Below the pieces are notes generated by a model. The model had not been told where the DNA came from. It was given only the letters and a program-made list of their open reading frames with translations, and did not search any database. The position numbers and the translations under genes were made by a program. Shown piece after piece: positions 1 through 8,112 of a DNA stretch of 64,000 bases; position 1 is the first letter of the stretch; each line of letters starts with the position of its first letter. Where the stretch lies: positions 1 to 64,000 of the forward strand of contig JADCHX010000021.1 in NCBI GenBank assembly GCA_020248265.1, read 5' to 3'. This stretch comes from Rhodocyclaceae bacterium (GTDB lineage Bacteria; Pseudomonadota; Gammaproteobacteria; Burkholderiales; CAIKXV01).

Positions 1-90
1 CGCCCCGAGCGCTCGACCCCGAAGCCTTGCCAAGACGGCCAAATCCAACCAAGATTAACCCGCTACGAGATGCTCGTGACGGCAGCGTAC

Positions 91-131
91 TGGCCTGAAT
101 ATGCCGAAAATCGAGTGGCCTGAATATGCCG
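91..131. repeat. 16-bp direct repeat, possible insertion-sequence end
   Basis: The 16-mer TGGCCTGAATATGCCG occurs at 91-106 and again at 116-131, a 25-bp period. The second copy ends exactly where the reading frame of the neighbouring Bug gene stops resembling its family. Several insertion-sequence groups carry such repeats just inside their tips, so this looks like a remnant IS end. No transposase is visible and the element is not identified. Confidence 0.45.
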
Positions 132-350
132 GTTGGTGACAATCCGCGCATTCGCATCGCTGCTGCCCCCGACCGCGAAGGGAATGACCAGTCGAATCGG
201 TTTGGCGGGGAACGCCTGGGAGAATGCCGGGCCCGTCGTCAGGAGCAGCAGTCCGCAGGCGCAACCGATGGCTGATGAATGCAGCGGTGTTCGGCTGCGC
301 GGATAGACCGACGCCGCCACCGCTCCTCGTCCCGTAACGCGCTCGATCAT
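132..350 (-). pseudogene. Bug (TctC-like) solute-binding protein, 5' fragment
   Basis: The frame starts with ATG at 350 and encodes a signal peptide ending in GPAFSQA, followed by the family hallmark AFPAKPIRLVIPFAVGG and SSDANARIV. That is the first beta-strand and ligand-loop region of Bug periplasmic binding proteins. After about residue 71 the similarity stops abruptly at the 16-bp repeat at 116-131. About 250 residues of a normal 320-residue protein are missing. It is a truncated remnant, probably broken by an insertion-sequence event, and is unlikely to be functional. Confidence 0.7.
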
Positions 351-505
351 GCGAGTCGTCCTTGTTTTTGGTCTGGTCTGGCGCCACGGTTTTTACGTTA
401 CCACGCTGAATCCATACGCGTCGGTATGTGGTTCCGCAGGGCTGATGCTGCGGTGAACCAATGTGGGCTGCCAGTGCGAAGCCAGGGCCCGACGCAATGT
501 GCCGC

Positions 506-546
506 TTGTAGATCGAACCGAAAAAGGTCTATATTCAGTCCGACCT
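506..546 (+). promoter_or_regulatory. Putative promoter and operator of the Phd/ParE pair
   Basis: TTGTAG at 506-511 and TATATT at 530-535 are 18 bp apart, an acceptable sigma-70 pair. AGGTC (525-529) and GACCT (542-546) form an inverted repeat around the -10 hexamer, where a Phd-type antitoxin would be expected to bind for autorepression. This is inference from spacing and symmetry. Confidence 0.35.
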
Positions 547-564
547 ATCCGCCGGAGCACGACC

Positions 565-840
565 ATGCGCTACTCGACCCAGGTGAAGCCCATCAGTTAC
601 CTCAAGGCCAACGCGGCCGAGGTGCTCGCCCACCTCGCCGAGGAACGCAAGCCGCTGGTCATCACGCAGAACGGTGAGGCGCGAGCGGTATTGCAGGATG
701 TCGCGTCGTACGAGGAGACGCAGGAGACCCTTGCGCTGCTCAAGCTTCTGGCGCTCGGGCAACAGGACGTCGACGCGGGGCGGGTCAAGCCCGTGGCGGA
801 TGTGGTCGCGCGCCTGCGGGCCAAGTCAGCCGGGGCCTGA
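565..840 (+). CDS. Phd/YefM-family antitoxin
   Basis: A 91-residue protein beginning MRYSTQVKPISYLKAN, the classic N-terminal DNA-binding fold of Phd/YefM antitoxins (the segment around PISYLKANAAEVLA, then VITQNGEARAVLQD). The C-terminal half is helical and should wrap the toxin. The ATG at 565 is chosen because GGAG at 554-557 sits 7 nt upstream; longer in-frame extensions lack this site and conservation. Its stop overlaps the start of the downstream toxin gene by one base, the usual antitoxin-first arrangement. It probably represses its own promoter at 506-535. Confidence 0.88.
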   Translation: MRYSTQVKPISYLKANAAEVLAHLAEERKPLVITQNGEARAVLQDVASYEETQETLALLKLLALGQQDVDAGRVKPVADVVARLRAKSAGA

Positions 841-1181
841 TGGCCGGCGGGTCGAGGCTATACCAGGTTCTGCTCACGCGAGGCGCGGAGCAGGACCTCG
901 AGTCCATCCACGGCTACCTCTGCGAAGCCGACAACCCGGCCAGTGCGGGTCGTCTGCTCGACCGACTGATGGACGTCATCGACGGGCTCGCGCGCTTCCC
1001 TGAGCGCGGTGCGCATCCGAAGGAACTCGCCGTGCTGGGTATCCGGGATTATCGGCAGGCGGTGTTCAAGCCCTGGCGGGTCGTCTATCGCGTGATCGGC
1101 GACCGGGTGGTGGTGTACCTGATCGTCGATGGCCGGCGGGACATGCAGACGGTGCTGGCGCGGCGGCTGTTGGGGGCTTGA
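840..1181 (+). CDS. parE: ParE/RelE-family toxin
   Basis: A 113-residue protein of the RelE/ParE superfamily: N-terminal LTRGAEQDLESIHGYL, central FPERGAHPKEL and the C-terminal strand pair YRVVYRV...VVVYLIVDGRRDMQTVLARRL. The IHGYL segment and the closing DMQTVLARRLL favour ParE (gyrase-directed) over mRNA-cleaving RelE, but the target cannot be proved from sequence. The ATG overlaps the antitoxin stop (TGATG), so the two are translationally coupled. Together they form a complete type II TA module beside the truncated Bug gene. Confidence 0.87.
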   Translation: MAGGSRLYQVLLTRGAEQDLESIHGYLCEADNPASAGRLLDRLMDVIDGLARFPERGAHPKELAVLGIRDYRQAVFKPWRVVYRVIGDRVVVYLIVDGRRDMQTVLARRLLGA

Positions 1182-1204
1182 CTTACCCACGCCTGGCCGC
1201 CCCT

Positions 1205-1819
1205 TCAACCCCAATCCCCAAGTTCCCTCATCGGCGTCTCGTGCATCGGGCAGATCGGTGGCCCCAGGTGCAGGAAGCGCCTGGGCACGGTGACCTTGTA
1301 GCCGCACGTCGCGCACTCGGCTTTCGGCGGTGGCACGGACGCCGGGCGCCGATGCACGGCCTTCAGCCGTCCGTGCGGATAGGGAGGCAGCTTCGCAAGC
1401 AGTGACTCCAGGCGGGTCTTGAGCGCGGGGCTGGCGCTGGCGCTGCGCATGGGTCCTTGCAATCCGATGGCCAGCGCGATTTTCCTGAATGCCTTGCCGT
1501 GTCGGTGCTCGCAGTCATCCACCGCGTGGACCAGTTCGTGGGTGAGCGTATCGATGACTTCGTACGCGGTGCCCAGGGACGGGGAAATGAAGATGTGGTT
1601 CGTGTCGTCTTCAGCACTCTTCCGGGACCAGCATTGCCCGATGGCGCTGCTGCGCAGGCCGGTGCTTGCGTAGCCCACCGAGACTTTCACGCGCGGCACG
1701 CGATAGCCGTGCGGCGCGAAGAGTTCCTGGGCGAGCAGGTCGCTCGCGAGCAACAACCAGCCCTCGCGCGTCGCGTGAGGGCTGGTTGTCGTCTGCGTGT
1801 TGCCAGCCGTTCCTGTCAC
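1205..1819 (-). CDS. SprT-like zinc metallopeptidase
   Basis: A 204-residue protein with the SprT-like signature: helix HELVHAVDD carrying the HExxH-type zinc site (HELVH), then HGKAF with the third ligand region, and a C-terminal zinc ribbon (ECATCGY followed by CPMH). Start GTG at 1819 overlaps the stop of the upstream vWA gene in a GTGA junction and has AAGG five bases before it. SprT/Spartan relatives act on DNA-protein crosslinks, though many SprT-like proteins are uncharacterised. The first codons are covered by a perfect 13-bp hairpin (1753-1789) that could limit its translation. Coupling to the vWA gene implies they work together. Confidence 0.8.
   Translation of the reverse strand: MTGTAGNTQTTTSPHATREGWLLLASDLLAQELFAPHGYRVPRVKVSVGYASTGLRSSAIGQCWSRKSAEDDTNHIFISPSLGTAYEVIDTLTHELVHAVDDCEHRHGKAFRKIALAIGLQGPMRSASASPALKTRLESLLAKLPPYPHGRLKAVHRRPASVPPPKAECATCGYKVTVPRRFLHLGPPICPMHETPMRELGDWG
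1753..1789 (-). other. Perfect 13-bp inverted repeat inside the sprT-like 5' coding region
   Basis: ACAACCAGCCCTC at 1753-1765 is the exact reverse complement of GAGGGCTGGTTGT at 1777-1789, with an 11-nt loop. It lies 30-66 nt inside the SprT-like gene (codons about 11-22). A stem of this length in the early coding region may slow translation or attenuate transcription after the vWA gene. It could also be chance under strong GC bias. Confidence 0.5.
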
Positions 1820-3192
1820 GGTTGCCTTCTGCTGCCCTTCGTCCCCTGCGATCCATCCCTGCGAAGGAACCTCGGCATCACCGCCTCCTGCACCGAGTTG
1901 TACTGTCCCTCGTCTTTCGATGCCACCCGCGAGCGCATCTTCATCGCGCTGTACATCGACTCCTTGCCGAACCGCGCCTGGTCGCGCTGCTCGGCGATCT
2001 GCTCGAGCGAGGCCAGCACTTCCTTGACCCACGGCTGGTCGCCGAAGCGGCGGCCGGCCGAGTCGATCAGCGCCTGCACCCGGTCCCAGTCGTCGGCCTC
2101 CGCTGCGGTGCGCGCCTGCTCGAGCAGGCGGCTCGCCTCGACCTCGGCATGTCGCGAATGCACGAGGCTGTCGGCAGTGAGCGCGTCCCACACCTGCGGT
2201 GACACCGTGTCCATCGCGAGCACGGCGTCGGGGAAGGCGATCGGTGCGCGCTCCAGGCTCGTGCCGGTGACGCCGGCCTGCAGCAGCGGCATGCCGGGCA
2301 GAGGCTCGAAGCCGGCCGGGATCGACAGTTCGACCAGCACCCAGGCTTCGGCGCCCCAGGGGATGTCCGGCAGGCTGATCGCCGGCACGCCCGCGCGTGC
2401 GTCCATCGGATAGTCGTTGAGCACCTTCATGCCGACGCCGGGGCAGGTCGCGATCGACAGCCGTACCTGGCGCGCATACAGGTTCGAGATCAGATCGAAC
2501 TCTTCGGCGAACGGCTCGAACAGGTCGGCGGCAGTGTCGCCGTAGTAGTGGTTGCCGCCGCCGGCGCGCGCCATCGCGATCATCAGCGTCTCGTTGAAGT
2601 CGCGCCCCAGCCCGTAGGTGGAAGTGGTGATGCCGCGCGTGGCCGCGGACGTGCAGCGTTCGGCGATCGCCTGCGCTTCGGTGAGCTCGCCGCTGTTGGC
2701 GTTGCCGTCGGTGAGCAGGATGATGCGCGCGATCGACGCCGATGCGGCACCCGGCAGCAGTGAATCGGCACCGGTGGCCCAGCCGCCATAGAGGTCGGTG
2801 CTGCCGCCGCACTGGATGCCGGCCAGCGCGTGGTGCAGCGCGCGCCGGTCGCCGACCGGTTGCGCCGGTGCGAGCAGTGTTGCCTTGTGGTCGAACATCA
2901 CCAGCGAGGCGACGTCGGTCGGCAGCAGGCGGTCGACGATGTGGCTCGAACAGCGCACCGCTTCCTGCAGCGGCTTGCCGCTCATCGATCCGGAGCGGTC
3001 GATCACCAGCGACAGGTGGTACGGCTGCCGGACCGGAACGACCGACGGGTCTGCATCGGGCGCCTGCACCCGCACCAGCACCGGAAGGGTGTGTGCGAGA
3101 CCGGCGATCAGGGCCGGCTTGAGGGGGGTGAGGACAACCTGCGGACCGGTAGCAGGAACGGGGGCGGACGCAGCGAGACGTTTGGCGGACAT
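1816..3192 (-). CDS. von Willebrand factor A domain protein
   Basis: A 458-residue protein with a vWA domain. The metal-ion-dependent adhesion site is intact: DRSGSMSG (DxSxS) near residue 65, a Thr/Asp-containing loop CGGSTDLYGG and LLTDGNANSG. Before it is a strand-rich segment of about 55 residues, after it a beta-rich region and a helical tail. No signal peptide or membrane helix is seen, so it is cytoplasmic. ATG 3192 follows GAGGAGG with good spacing. It overlaps the SprT-like peptidase gene (GTGA) and is divergent from a WYL regulator. vWA proteins often act as chaperone or ATPase partners; the partner here is probably the peptidase. Confidence 0.85.
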   Translation of the reverse strand: MSAKRLAASAPVPATGPQVVLTPLKPALIAGLAHTLPVLVRVQAPDADPSVVPVRQPYHLSLVIDRSGSMSGKPLQEAVRCSSHIVDRLLPTDVASLVMFDHKATLLAPAQPVGDRRALHHALAGIQCGGSTDLYGGWATGADSLLPGAASASIARIILLTDGNANSGELTEAQAIAERCTSAATRGITTSTYGLGRDFNETLMIAMARAGGGNHYYGDTAADLFEPFAEEFDLISNLYARQVRLSIATCPGVGMKVLNDYPMDARAGVPAISLPDIPWGAEAWVLVELSIPAGFEPLPGMPLLQAGVTGTSLERAPIAFPDAVLAMDTVSPQVWDALTADSLVHSRHAEVEASRLLEQARTAAEADDWDRVQALIDSAGRRFGDQPWVKEVLASLEQIAEQRDQARFGKESMYSAMKMRSRVASKDEGQYNSVQEAVMPRFLRRDGSQGTKGSRRQP

Positions 3193-3381
3193 CGAACCTC
3201 CTCGGGTGTGGCAGAGAAGGATCGCGTCCGGCAGGCTCATGGGATGAGGCAGTGGGGCGGTGGACGGCGTTTCCCACCCTGTGCGCAAACCGGTTCCGGG
3301 TCTGCAGCGCCGCTGTTAGGATGATGCAAGCATGACATCGCGCCGAACGTCGCGATGTCGAAAACCTCCGGGCTCCCATTC

Positions 3382-4359
3382 ATGGATCGCACCGAACGCT
3401 TCCGCACGATCACCCGCCTGGTAGGCCGGCCGCAGGGCGCGTCGCTGCAGCAGTTGAGGGACACGCTCGAGGTCTCGCGCGCCACCATCAACCGCGACCT
3501 CGAGTACCTGCGCGACCGCTTCAATGCGCCGATCGACTGGGATCGCGACGATGGCGTCTACCGGCTGCGTCCGCAGGGTGCGGACGGCCAGCGCTTCGAA
3601 CTTCCCGGCCTGTGGCTCGACGAGCGCGAGATGCTGGCGCTGCTCACCATGCAGCGGCTCGTCGGCGAGCTGCAGCCGGGCTTCCTCTCGCGCCAGCTCA
3701 AGCCGCTGGCCGACCGGCTGCAGGCGCTGATCGGCGGCGCGGGCCATCCAGCCGGTGAGATCGCCCGGCGGGTGAAGGTGCTGCCGATGGGCGCGCGGCG
3801 TGCGGCGCTGGAGCACTTCGAGCGGGTCGCCGGTACGCTGCTCGAGCGGCGGCGCGTGAAGCTGCGCTACCGCAGCCGGGGGCGCGGCGAGGACACCGAG
3901 CGCGAGGTGTCGCCGCAGCGGCTGGTGCACTACCGCGACAACTGGTACCTCGACGCCTGGTGCCACCTGCGCGGCGACCTGCGCAGCTTCTCGGTCGACG
4001 CCATCCAGGCCGCGACCGTGCTGTCGACGAAGGCCGACGACGTGCCCGAGGCGACGCTGGACGAGGTGCTGGGGTCAGGCTACGGCATCTTCTCCGGGAA
4101 GGCGACGAAGGTGGCGAAGCTGCGCTTCAGCGCCGAGCGCGCACGCTGGGTGGCGTGCGAGGTCTGGCATCCGCAGCAGAAGGGTGCGTATCTGGCGGAC
4201 GGACGCTATGAGCTCGAGCTGCCCTATGCCAGCGAGCTGGAACTGGTGATGGACGTAATGAAGTACGGCGCGGAGTGCGAGGTGGTGGGGCCGGAGGAAT
4301 TGCGGCGGGAGGTCACGGAGCGGGTGGGGGCGGTGGGGCGGGTTTATGGGCGGCGCTGA
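3382..4359 (+). CDS. WYL-domain transcriptional regulator
   Basis: A 325-residue regulator with an N-terminal winged helix (MDRTERFRTI...SLQQLRDTLEVSRATINRDLEYL) and a C-terminal WYL domain (RLVHYRDNWYLDAWCHLRGDLRSFSVDAI) followed by the WCX extension. WYL proteins sense ligands such as nucleotides or nucleic acid and usually control neighbouring genes. ATG 3382 is preferred over 3355 because family members start with the MDRTERF-type sequence. It is transcribed divergently from the vWA/SprT-like pair across about 190 bp, so it probably regulates that pair. Confidence 0.85.
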   Translation: MDRTERFRTITRLVGRPQGASLQQLRDTLEVSRATINRDLEYLRDRFNAPIDWDRDDGVYRLRPQGADGQRFELPGLWLDEREMLALLTMQRLVGELQPGFLSRQLKPLADRLQALIGGAGHPAGEIARRVKVLPMGARRAALEHFERVAGTLLERRRVKLRYRSRGRGEDTEREVSPQRLVHYRDNWYLDAWCHLRGDLRSFSVDAIQAATVLSTKADDVPEATLDEVLGSGYGIFSGKATKVAKLRFSAERARWVACEVWHPQQKGAYLADGRYELELPYASELELVMDVMKYGAECEVVGPEELRREVTERVGAVGRVYGRR

Positions 4360-4493
4360 AATCGCCGACCTGCTGGGAATCGCCGTTCAAGGGGCGCTTT
4401 CCGTCGCCGCGTTGCGATCCATCACCGGTCAGTCTTGCTGTCTCTCGGTCGAACGGGAGGCCATCCGGAGCCGTACGCGATAAGTCGGATGCT

Positions 4494-4554
4494 GGCATAT
4501 GCCTTGATATATACCGCTGGGGTACATAAACTCGAGGAATGAAATCTGTACCCC
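4494..4554 (+). promoter_or_regulatory. Promoter/operator region of first VapBC module
   Basis: TTGATA (4504-4509) and TAAACT (4527-4532) are 17 bp apart and fit a sigma-70 promoter. A 10-bp palindrome GGCATATGCC (4494-4503) abuts the -35. An inverted repeat GGGGTAC (4519-4525) / GTACCCC (4548-4554) brackets the -10. These are likely sites for the AbrB-type antitoxin encoded 12 bp downstream. Confidence 0.5.
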
Positions 4555-4565
4555 GGAGGCAGGCA

Positions 4566-4829
4566 ATGACCCAGACCGCAAAACTCTTCACGAATGGCCG
4601 CAGTCAGGCCGTGCGCCTGCCCGCTGCGTTCCGGTTCGACACCAAGGAAGTCTTCATCCGGCGCGATCCCGTGAGCGGTGACGTGATCCTGTCTCGCAAG
4701 CCGACCACGTGGGATGGCTTCTTCGCCGCAGTGCAGGCGACGGATGTGCCTGAGGATTTTCTCAGCGAAGCGGAGCGCGCCCAAGGCAGCCAGTCGCCTC
4801 GGGATCCGCTGGATGGGCTGCCGGCGTGA
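4566..4829 (+). CDS. vapB: VapB-type (SpoVT/AbrB fold) antitoxin
   Basis: An 87-residue protein with an N-terminal swapped-hairpin DNA-binding domain of the VapB type: [20 protein letters not shown] then [19 protein letters not shown]. The C-terminal tail (about residues 45-87) is the toxin-wrapping segment. ATG 4566 follows GGAGG at 4554-4558. The gene overlaps vapC through a GTGA junction. The inverted repeat just upstream is its probable autoregulatory operator. Confidence 0.88.
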   Translation: MTQTAKLFTNGRSQAVRLPAAFRFDTKEVFIRRDPVSGDVILSRKPTTWDGFFAAVQATDVPEDFLSEAERAQGSQSPRDPLDGLPA

Positions 4830-5242
4830 CGACGGTTTCCCGCTACATGCTGGACACCAGCACGGTCAGCCATCTGCTGAGGAGACACCCGGCAGTCACG
4901 CAGCGGCTGGTGGCGGCGCCGATCACGGCCTTGTGCATCTCCGCGATCACGCAGGGCGAACTGCTTTTCGGTCTTGCCAGGCGCCCGGACGCCAGGGCAC
5001 TCCACGATGCGGTGTGGCAGTTCCTGCGCCGGGTCGACGTGCTGCCGTGGGACGCAGCGACATCGGAGGGCTATGGACGCGCCCGGGCCGCAAGCGAGGG
5101 TCAGGGCCGGGTGCTTGCATCCATGGACCTCCTCATCGGCACGCATGCATTGAGCATCGGCGCCGTCCTGGTGACGAGTGATCGTGCGTTTGCGCAGTTG
5201 CCCGGGCTGTCGATCGAGGATTGGACGGAACAAGCGCGATAA
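4826..5242 (+). CDS. vapC: VapC toxin, PIN-domain ribonuclease
   Basis: A 138-residue PIN-domain protein. The acidic cluster is visible: [12 protein letters not shown] (first Asp), [13 protein letters not shown] (Glu), and near the end [13 protein letters not shown] (Asp) with [13 protein letters not shown]. These residues coordinate Mg2+ for RNA cleavage in VapC enzymes, which typically cut tRNA or rRNA. The start is GTG at 4826 in a 4-base overlap with vapB. It completes the first of two consecutive VapBC modules. Confidence 0.9.
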   Translation: MTTVSRYMLDTSTVSHLLRRHPAVTQRLVAAPITALCISAITQGELLFGLARRPDARALHDAVWQFLRRVDVLPWDAATSEGYGRARAASEGQGRVLASMDLLIGTHALSIGAVLVTSDRAFAQLPGLSIEDWTEQAR

Positions 5243-5341
5243 GCAGCGTGAAGCGCTCTGGCGTGCGGTGTCAGGAGAACCTTCTTGCAGCACGGTGGCT
5301 GGACACATACACTTCCACATATACTTTGTCTGGAGTGTGCC

Positions 5342-5575
5342 GTGGCGCAAGTCACCCTGTACCTCGACGACGAAACCGACGCATTGCTGGCCCGTGCAGC
5401 CTCGGCCTCGGGCCTGTCCAGAAGCCGCTGGGTCGCCCAGGCGATCCGCAGTCACGCAGGCGACGCCTGGCCGGATGCATGCCGGCAGCTGGCCGGTGCG
5501 TTCCCCGACTTCCCGCTTCAGGATCGCGGCCCGGATACGCAACTTCCGCCGGACGTTCCGCGAATCGGTTTCTGA
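5342..5575 (+). CDS. Ribbon-helix-helix antitoxin of the second VapBC pair
   Basis: A 77-residue protein starting at GTG 5342 (GGAG at 5332-5335). The N-terminus VTLYLDDETDALL followed by ASGLSRSRWVAQAI is a CopG/Arc-type ribbon-helix-helix. The tail (AFPDFPLQDRG...) matches antitoxins paired with PIN toxins. This is a different DNA-binding fold from the AbrB-type vapB immediately upstream, so the two modules should not share an operator. The toxin gene starts on the very next base after the stop. Confidence 0.82.
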   Translation: MAQVTLYLDDETDALLARAASASGLSRSRWVAQAIRSHAGDAWPDACRQLAGAFPDFPLQDRGPDTQLPPDVPRIGF

Positions 5576-5989
5576 GTGTTCGCGCTCGATACCAACACCA
5601 TCAGCTACTACTTCCGGGGCGATCCGCAGGTCGTGCCCCGGATGCACGCATTGCCTCCGGCGCGGATCGGTGTTCCCAGTGTGGTCGTCTACGAACTGCG
5701 CTACGGCCTGATGCGGCTTGCGCCGGCAGCGGCACAGTCCCGTCTCGAGGCGCTGGACACCTTCCTGGCGGCCCTTCAGGTGCTCGATTTCGACGAAGCG
5801 TGCGCTCAGGTCGCGGCGACCTTGCGTGCGCGTCTCGAGGCGACGGGACAGCCCATCGGCCCGCACGATCTGCTCATCGCAGCCACCGCGCTGCGCCACG
5901 GTGCTGCACTGGTCACGCGCAACGTGGCAGAGTTCTCGAGGGTGCCGGGGCTGGAGGTGGTGAACTGGCACGACGGTTCGGCCTTGTGA
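5576..5989 (+). CDS. vapC: VapC toxin, PIN-domain ribonuclease (second copy)
   Basis: A 137-residue PIN protein: FALDTNTISYYFRG (first catalytic Asp), VVVYELRYGL (Glu), IGPHDLLIAATAL (Asp) and VTRNVAEFSRVPGL. All four acidic positions are present, so it should be an active Mg2+ ribonuclease. GTG 5576 follows the antitoxin TGA with no gap, giving translational coupling. It is clearly divergent from the VapC at 4826, so this is not a recent local duplication. Confidence 0.9.
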   Translation: MFALDTNTISYYFRGDPQVVPRMHALPPARIGVPSVVVYELRYGLMRLAPAAAQSRLEALDTFLAALQVLDFDEACAQVAATLRARLEATGQPIGPHDLLIAATALRHGAALVTRNVAEFSRVPGLEVVNWHDGSAL

Positions 5990-6015
5990 TCGTTCGTCCT
6001 CGATCGCACGAACGA
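5990..6015 (+). terminator. Hairpin after the second vapC
   Basis: TCGTTCGT (5990-5997) and ACGAACGA (6008-6015) form a perfect 8-bp stem with a 10-nt loop directly after the vapC stop codon. There is no U-run, so an intrinsic terminator is possible but weakly supported. Confidence 0.3.
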
Positions 6016-6124
6016 GCGACGCGGACTCCGTGAGAATCTGGCACATCTCCTGCTGAAGGTTTGAAGGCTGACTCGCGCCTTCAGCGGCTCGGGTCTCTTT
6101 TCCTGCAAATCTTCCGGAGACTCC

Positions 6125-7105
6125 ATGAAGCGTCGTGATCTGCTCGCCGCCGGCGCGGCATCGCTCATCGCCCCCTGGGCGAATGCCCAATCGCAGGCCT
6201 GGCCCACGCGCGGCCCGATCCGGCTGATCTGCCAGTTTCCGCCTGGCGGCCTCGTCGACACCGTCGCGCGGCTGATCGCGCCGCACCTGCAGCAGGCCCT
6301 GTCGCAGACCGTGCTGGTCGAGAACCGGCCCGGCGCGGGCGGCCTGGTCGGCACCGATTTCGCCGCGCGCCAGAACCCGGACGGCTACTCGCTGCTGGTG
6401 AGCCATGCATCGGTGCATGTCTATGCGACCGCCACGCGCAACAAGATGCCGTTCGACGCGATCGCCGACTTCACCCACATGGCGATGCTGGTCGAGGCGC
6501 CGATGGTGCTGCTGGTGCGCCCGCAGTCGCCGTTCAAGACGCTTGCCGACTACGTCGCGGCGGCCCGGGTGAAGCCGGTGCGCTACGGCTCTTCGGGCAT
6601 CGGTTCGGCGAACCACCTGTTCGGCGAGATGCTGAAGATCGAAGGCAATGCACCCATGCACGACCATGTGCCCTACCAGGGCAGTGCGCCGGCGCTGGCT
6701 GAGCTCCTGGGCGGACAGATCGACAGCGTGCTCGATCCGATCACGACCAACGTCGACCAGCTCAAGGGCGGCTCGCTGCGCGCGCTGGCCGTGTCCACGC
6801 CCGCGCGGCTGCCCGGCCTGCCCGACATCCCGACCTTCGCCGAGGCGGGCTTCCCCTCGCTCACCGGTTCGCAGTGGCTGGGCCTGTCCGCGCCGAAGGG
6901 CCTGCCGGCACCGATCGCGCAGCGGCTCACCACGCTGATGCCCGAGATCCTCGCCCGTCCGGACATCATGAAGCGGCTGGACGACCTGCAGACCCTGCCG
7001 CGGAAGGCCCCTGTGACCGGGGCGGAGTTCAACAAGCTGATCGAGTCGCAGATCACCACCTGGACCGCAGTGGCGCGGCGGGCGAAGGTGGAAGTGATCG
7101 GCTGA
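6125..7105 (+). CDS. Bug-family (TctC-like) substrate-binding protein
   Basis: A 326-residue periplasmic binding protein. The N-terminus MKRRDLLAAGAAS resembles a twin-arginine-type or Sec signal, cleaved near WANAQS. Family landmarks follow: PIRLICQFPPGGLVDTVAR, VENRPGAGGLVGT, NPDGYSLLV, the hinge motif HVPYQGSAP, and LPDIPTFAEAG. Bug proteins bind small carboxylates for tripartite tricarboxylate transporters or sensor kinases; the ligand cannot be read from sequence. ATG 6125 follows GGAG at 6116-6119. It stands alone, converging with the next Bug gene on the other strand, with no membrane subunits beside it. Confidence 0.92.
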   Translation: MKRRDLLAAGAASLIAPWANAQSQAWPTRGPIRLICQFPPGGLVDTVARLIAPHLQQALSQTVLVENRPGAGGLVGTDFAARQNPDGYSLLVSHASVHVYATATRNKMPFDAIADFTHMAMLVEAPMVLLVRPQSPFKTLADYVAAARVKPVRYGSSGIGSANHLFGEMLKIEGNAPMHDHVPYQGSAPALAELLGGQIDSVLDPITTNVDQLKGGSLRALAVSTPARLPGLPDIPTFAEAGFPSLTGSQWLGLSAPKGLPAPIAQRLTTLMPEILARPDIMKRLDDLQTLPRKAPVTGAEFNKLIESQITTWTAVARRAKVEVIG

Positions 7106-7132
7106 TCGGGCGGGGGCGCTCGGGGGTCGTGG

Positions 7133-8110
7133 TCAGTTCGCCTTGATGCCGGCGGCCTTCACCACACGACCCCACTTCTCCATGTCGGCGGCCATGTAGG
7201 CGCCGAACTGGGCAGGAGTCATCCGCAGCACCGTCGCCCCGTCGTTGTCGAGCTGCTTCCGGATGTCTGGGAGTTCCTGCACTGCGGAGACTTCCCGGTG
7301 CAGGCGCTCGACGATGGCCGCCGGGGTGCCGGCAGGCGCGAGCAGCCCGAACCAGTTCACCGTTTCGTAGTCCGGGACGCCGGCTTCCGCGATCGGGGGC
7401 ACTTCCGGCAGGATCGGGTTGCGTTGCAGGGATGCCACCCCCAGCGCACGCAGCCGGCCGGCCCGTACGTGCGGCACGGTGGCGAGCAGGCCGCCGAAGG
7501 TGAGGTTCGCATGCCCCGCGACGACATCGACGGTCGCTGCGCCTGCACCTTTATAGGGCACGTGCAGCATGTCCACCTTCGCGGTGTAGTTGAACAGCTC
7601 GGCCGCGAGGTGGCTGACGCTGCCCACGCCCGCCGATGCGTACTGCAGCTTGCCCGGATTCTTCCTGGCGAGGGCGAGCAGCTCCGCTACCGACCGGGCG
7701 GGTACGCCGGGATGCACCACCAGCACGACCGGGCTGCCCGCCACGATGGCCACCGGCGCGAACGACCGGATCGGGTCGAAACGGCCCTTGAGGTCGTACA
7801 GCCACGGGCTCACCACGTGGGCCAGCGAGGCCACCAGTAGCGTATAGCCGTCGCGCGCGGCATTGGCGGCCAGTTCGGTACCGATGATGCCGCCGGCACC
7901 GGCGCGGTTGTCGACGACCATCTGCGTGCCGAGGCGTTCGCTCATCGCCATCGCGACGATGCGCCCGGTGACATCGCTGCCGCCGCCCGGCGGAAACGGG
8001 ATGATCAGCCGGATGGGCTTGGCCGGATAGGCCTGCGCCACGGCCGCGGCCGTGGATGCAAGCGCAACTGCACCGAGCGTCGCGGCAATCAGCAGGGCGC
8101 GGGGCGCCAT
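7133..8110 (-). CDS. Bug-family substrate-binding protein
   Basis: A 325-residue protein with a signal peptide (MAPRALLIAATLG...AAAVAQA) and the Bug core: YPAKPIRLIIPFPPGG, DNRAGAGGIIGTELA, RDGYTLLVA, HVPYKGAGAA and LPEVPPIAEAG. ATG 8110 lies two bases after the stop of the MetE-like methyltransferase gene, so the two form an operon. That suggests the ligand may be related to the methyltransferase substrate, although this is inference. A longer in-frame extension upstream lies inside the neighbouring gene and is not part of the protein. Confidence 0.92.
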   Translation of the reverse strand: MAPRALLIAATLGAVALASTAAAVAQAYPAKPIRLIIPFPPGGGSDVTGRIVAMAMSERLGTQMVVDNRAGAGGIIGTELAANAARDGYTLLVASLAHVVSPWLYDLKGRFDPIRSFAPVAIVAGSPVVLVVHPGVPARSVAELLALARKNPGKLQYASAGVGSVSHLAAELFNYTAKVDMLHVPYKGAGAATVDVVAGHANLTFGGLLATVPHVRAGRLRALGVASLQRNPILPEVPPIAEAGVPDYETVNWFGLLAPAGTPAAIVERLHREVSAVQELPDIRKQLDNDGATVLRMTPAQFGAYMAADMEKWGRVVKAAGIKAN

Positions 8111-8112
8111 GC

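Noticed and set aside
4604-6667. A 687-codon open frame on the minus strand across the VapBC region
   Set aside because: Antisense to four well-supported genes; Arg/His/Gln-rich sequence is the usual shadow of high-GC coding DNA.
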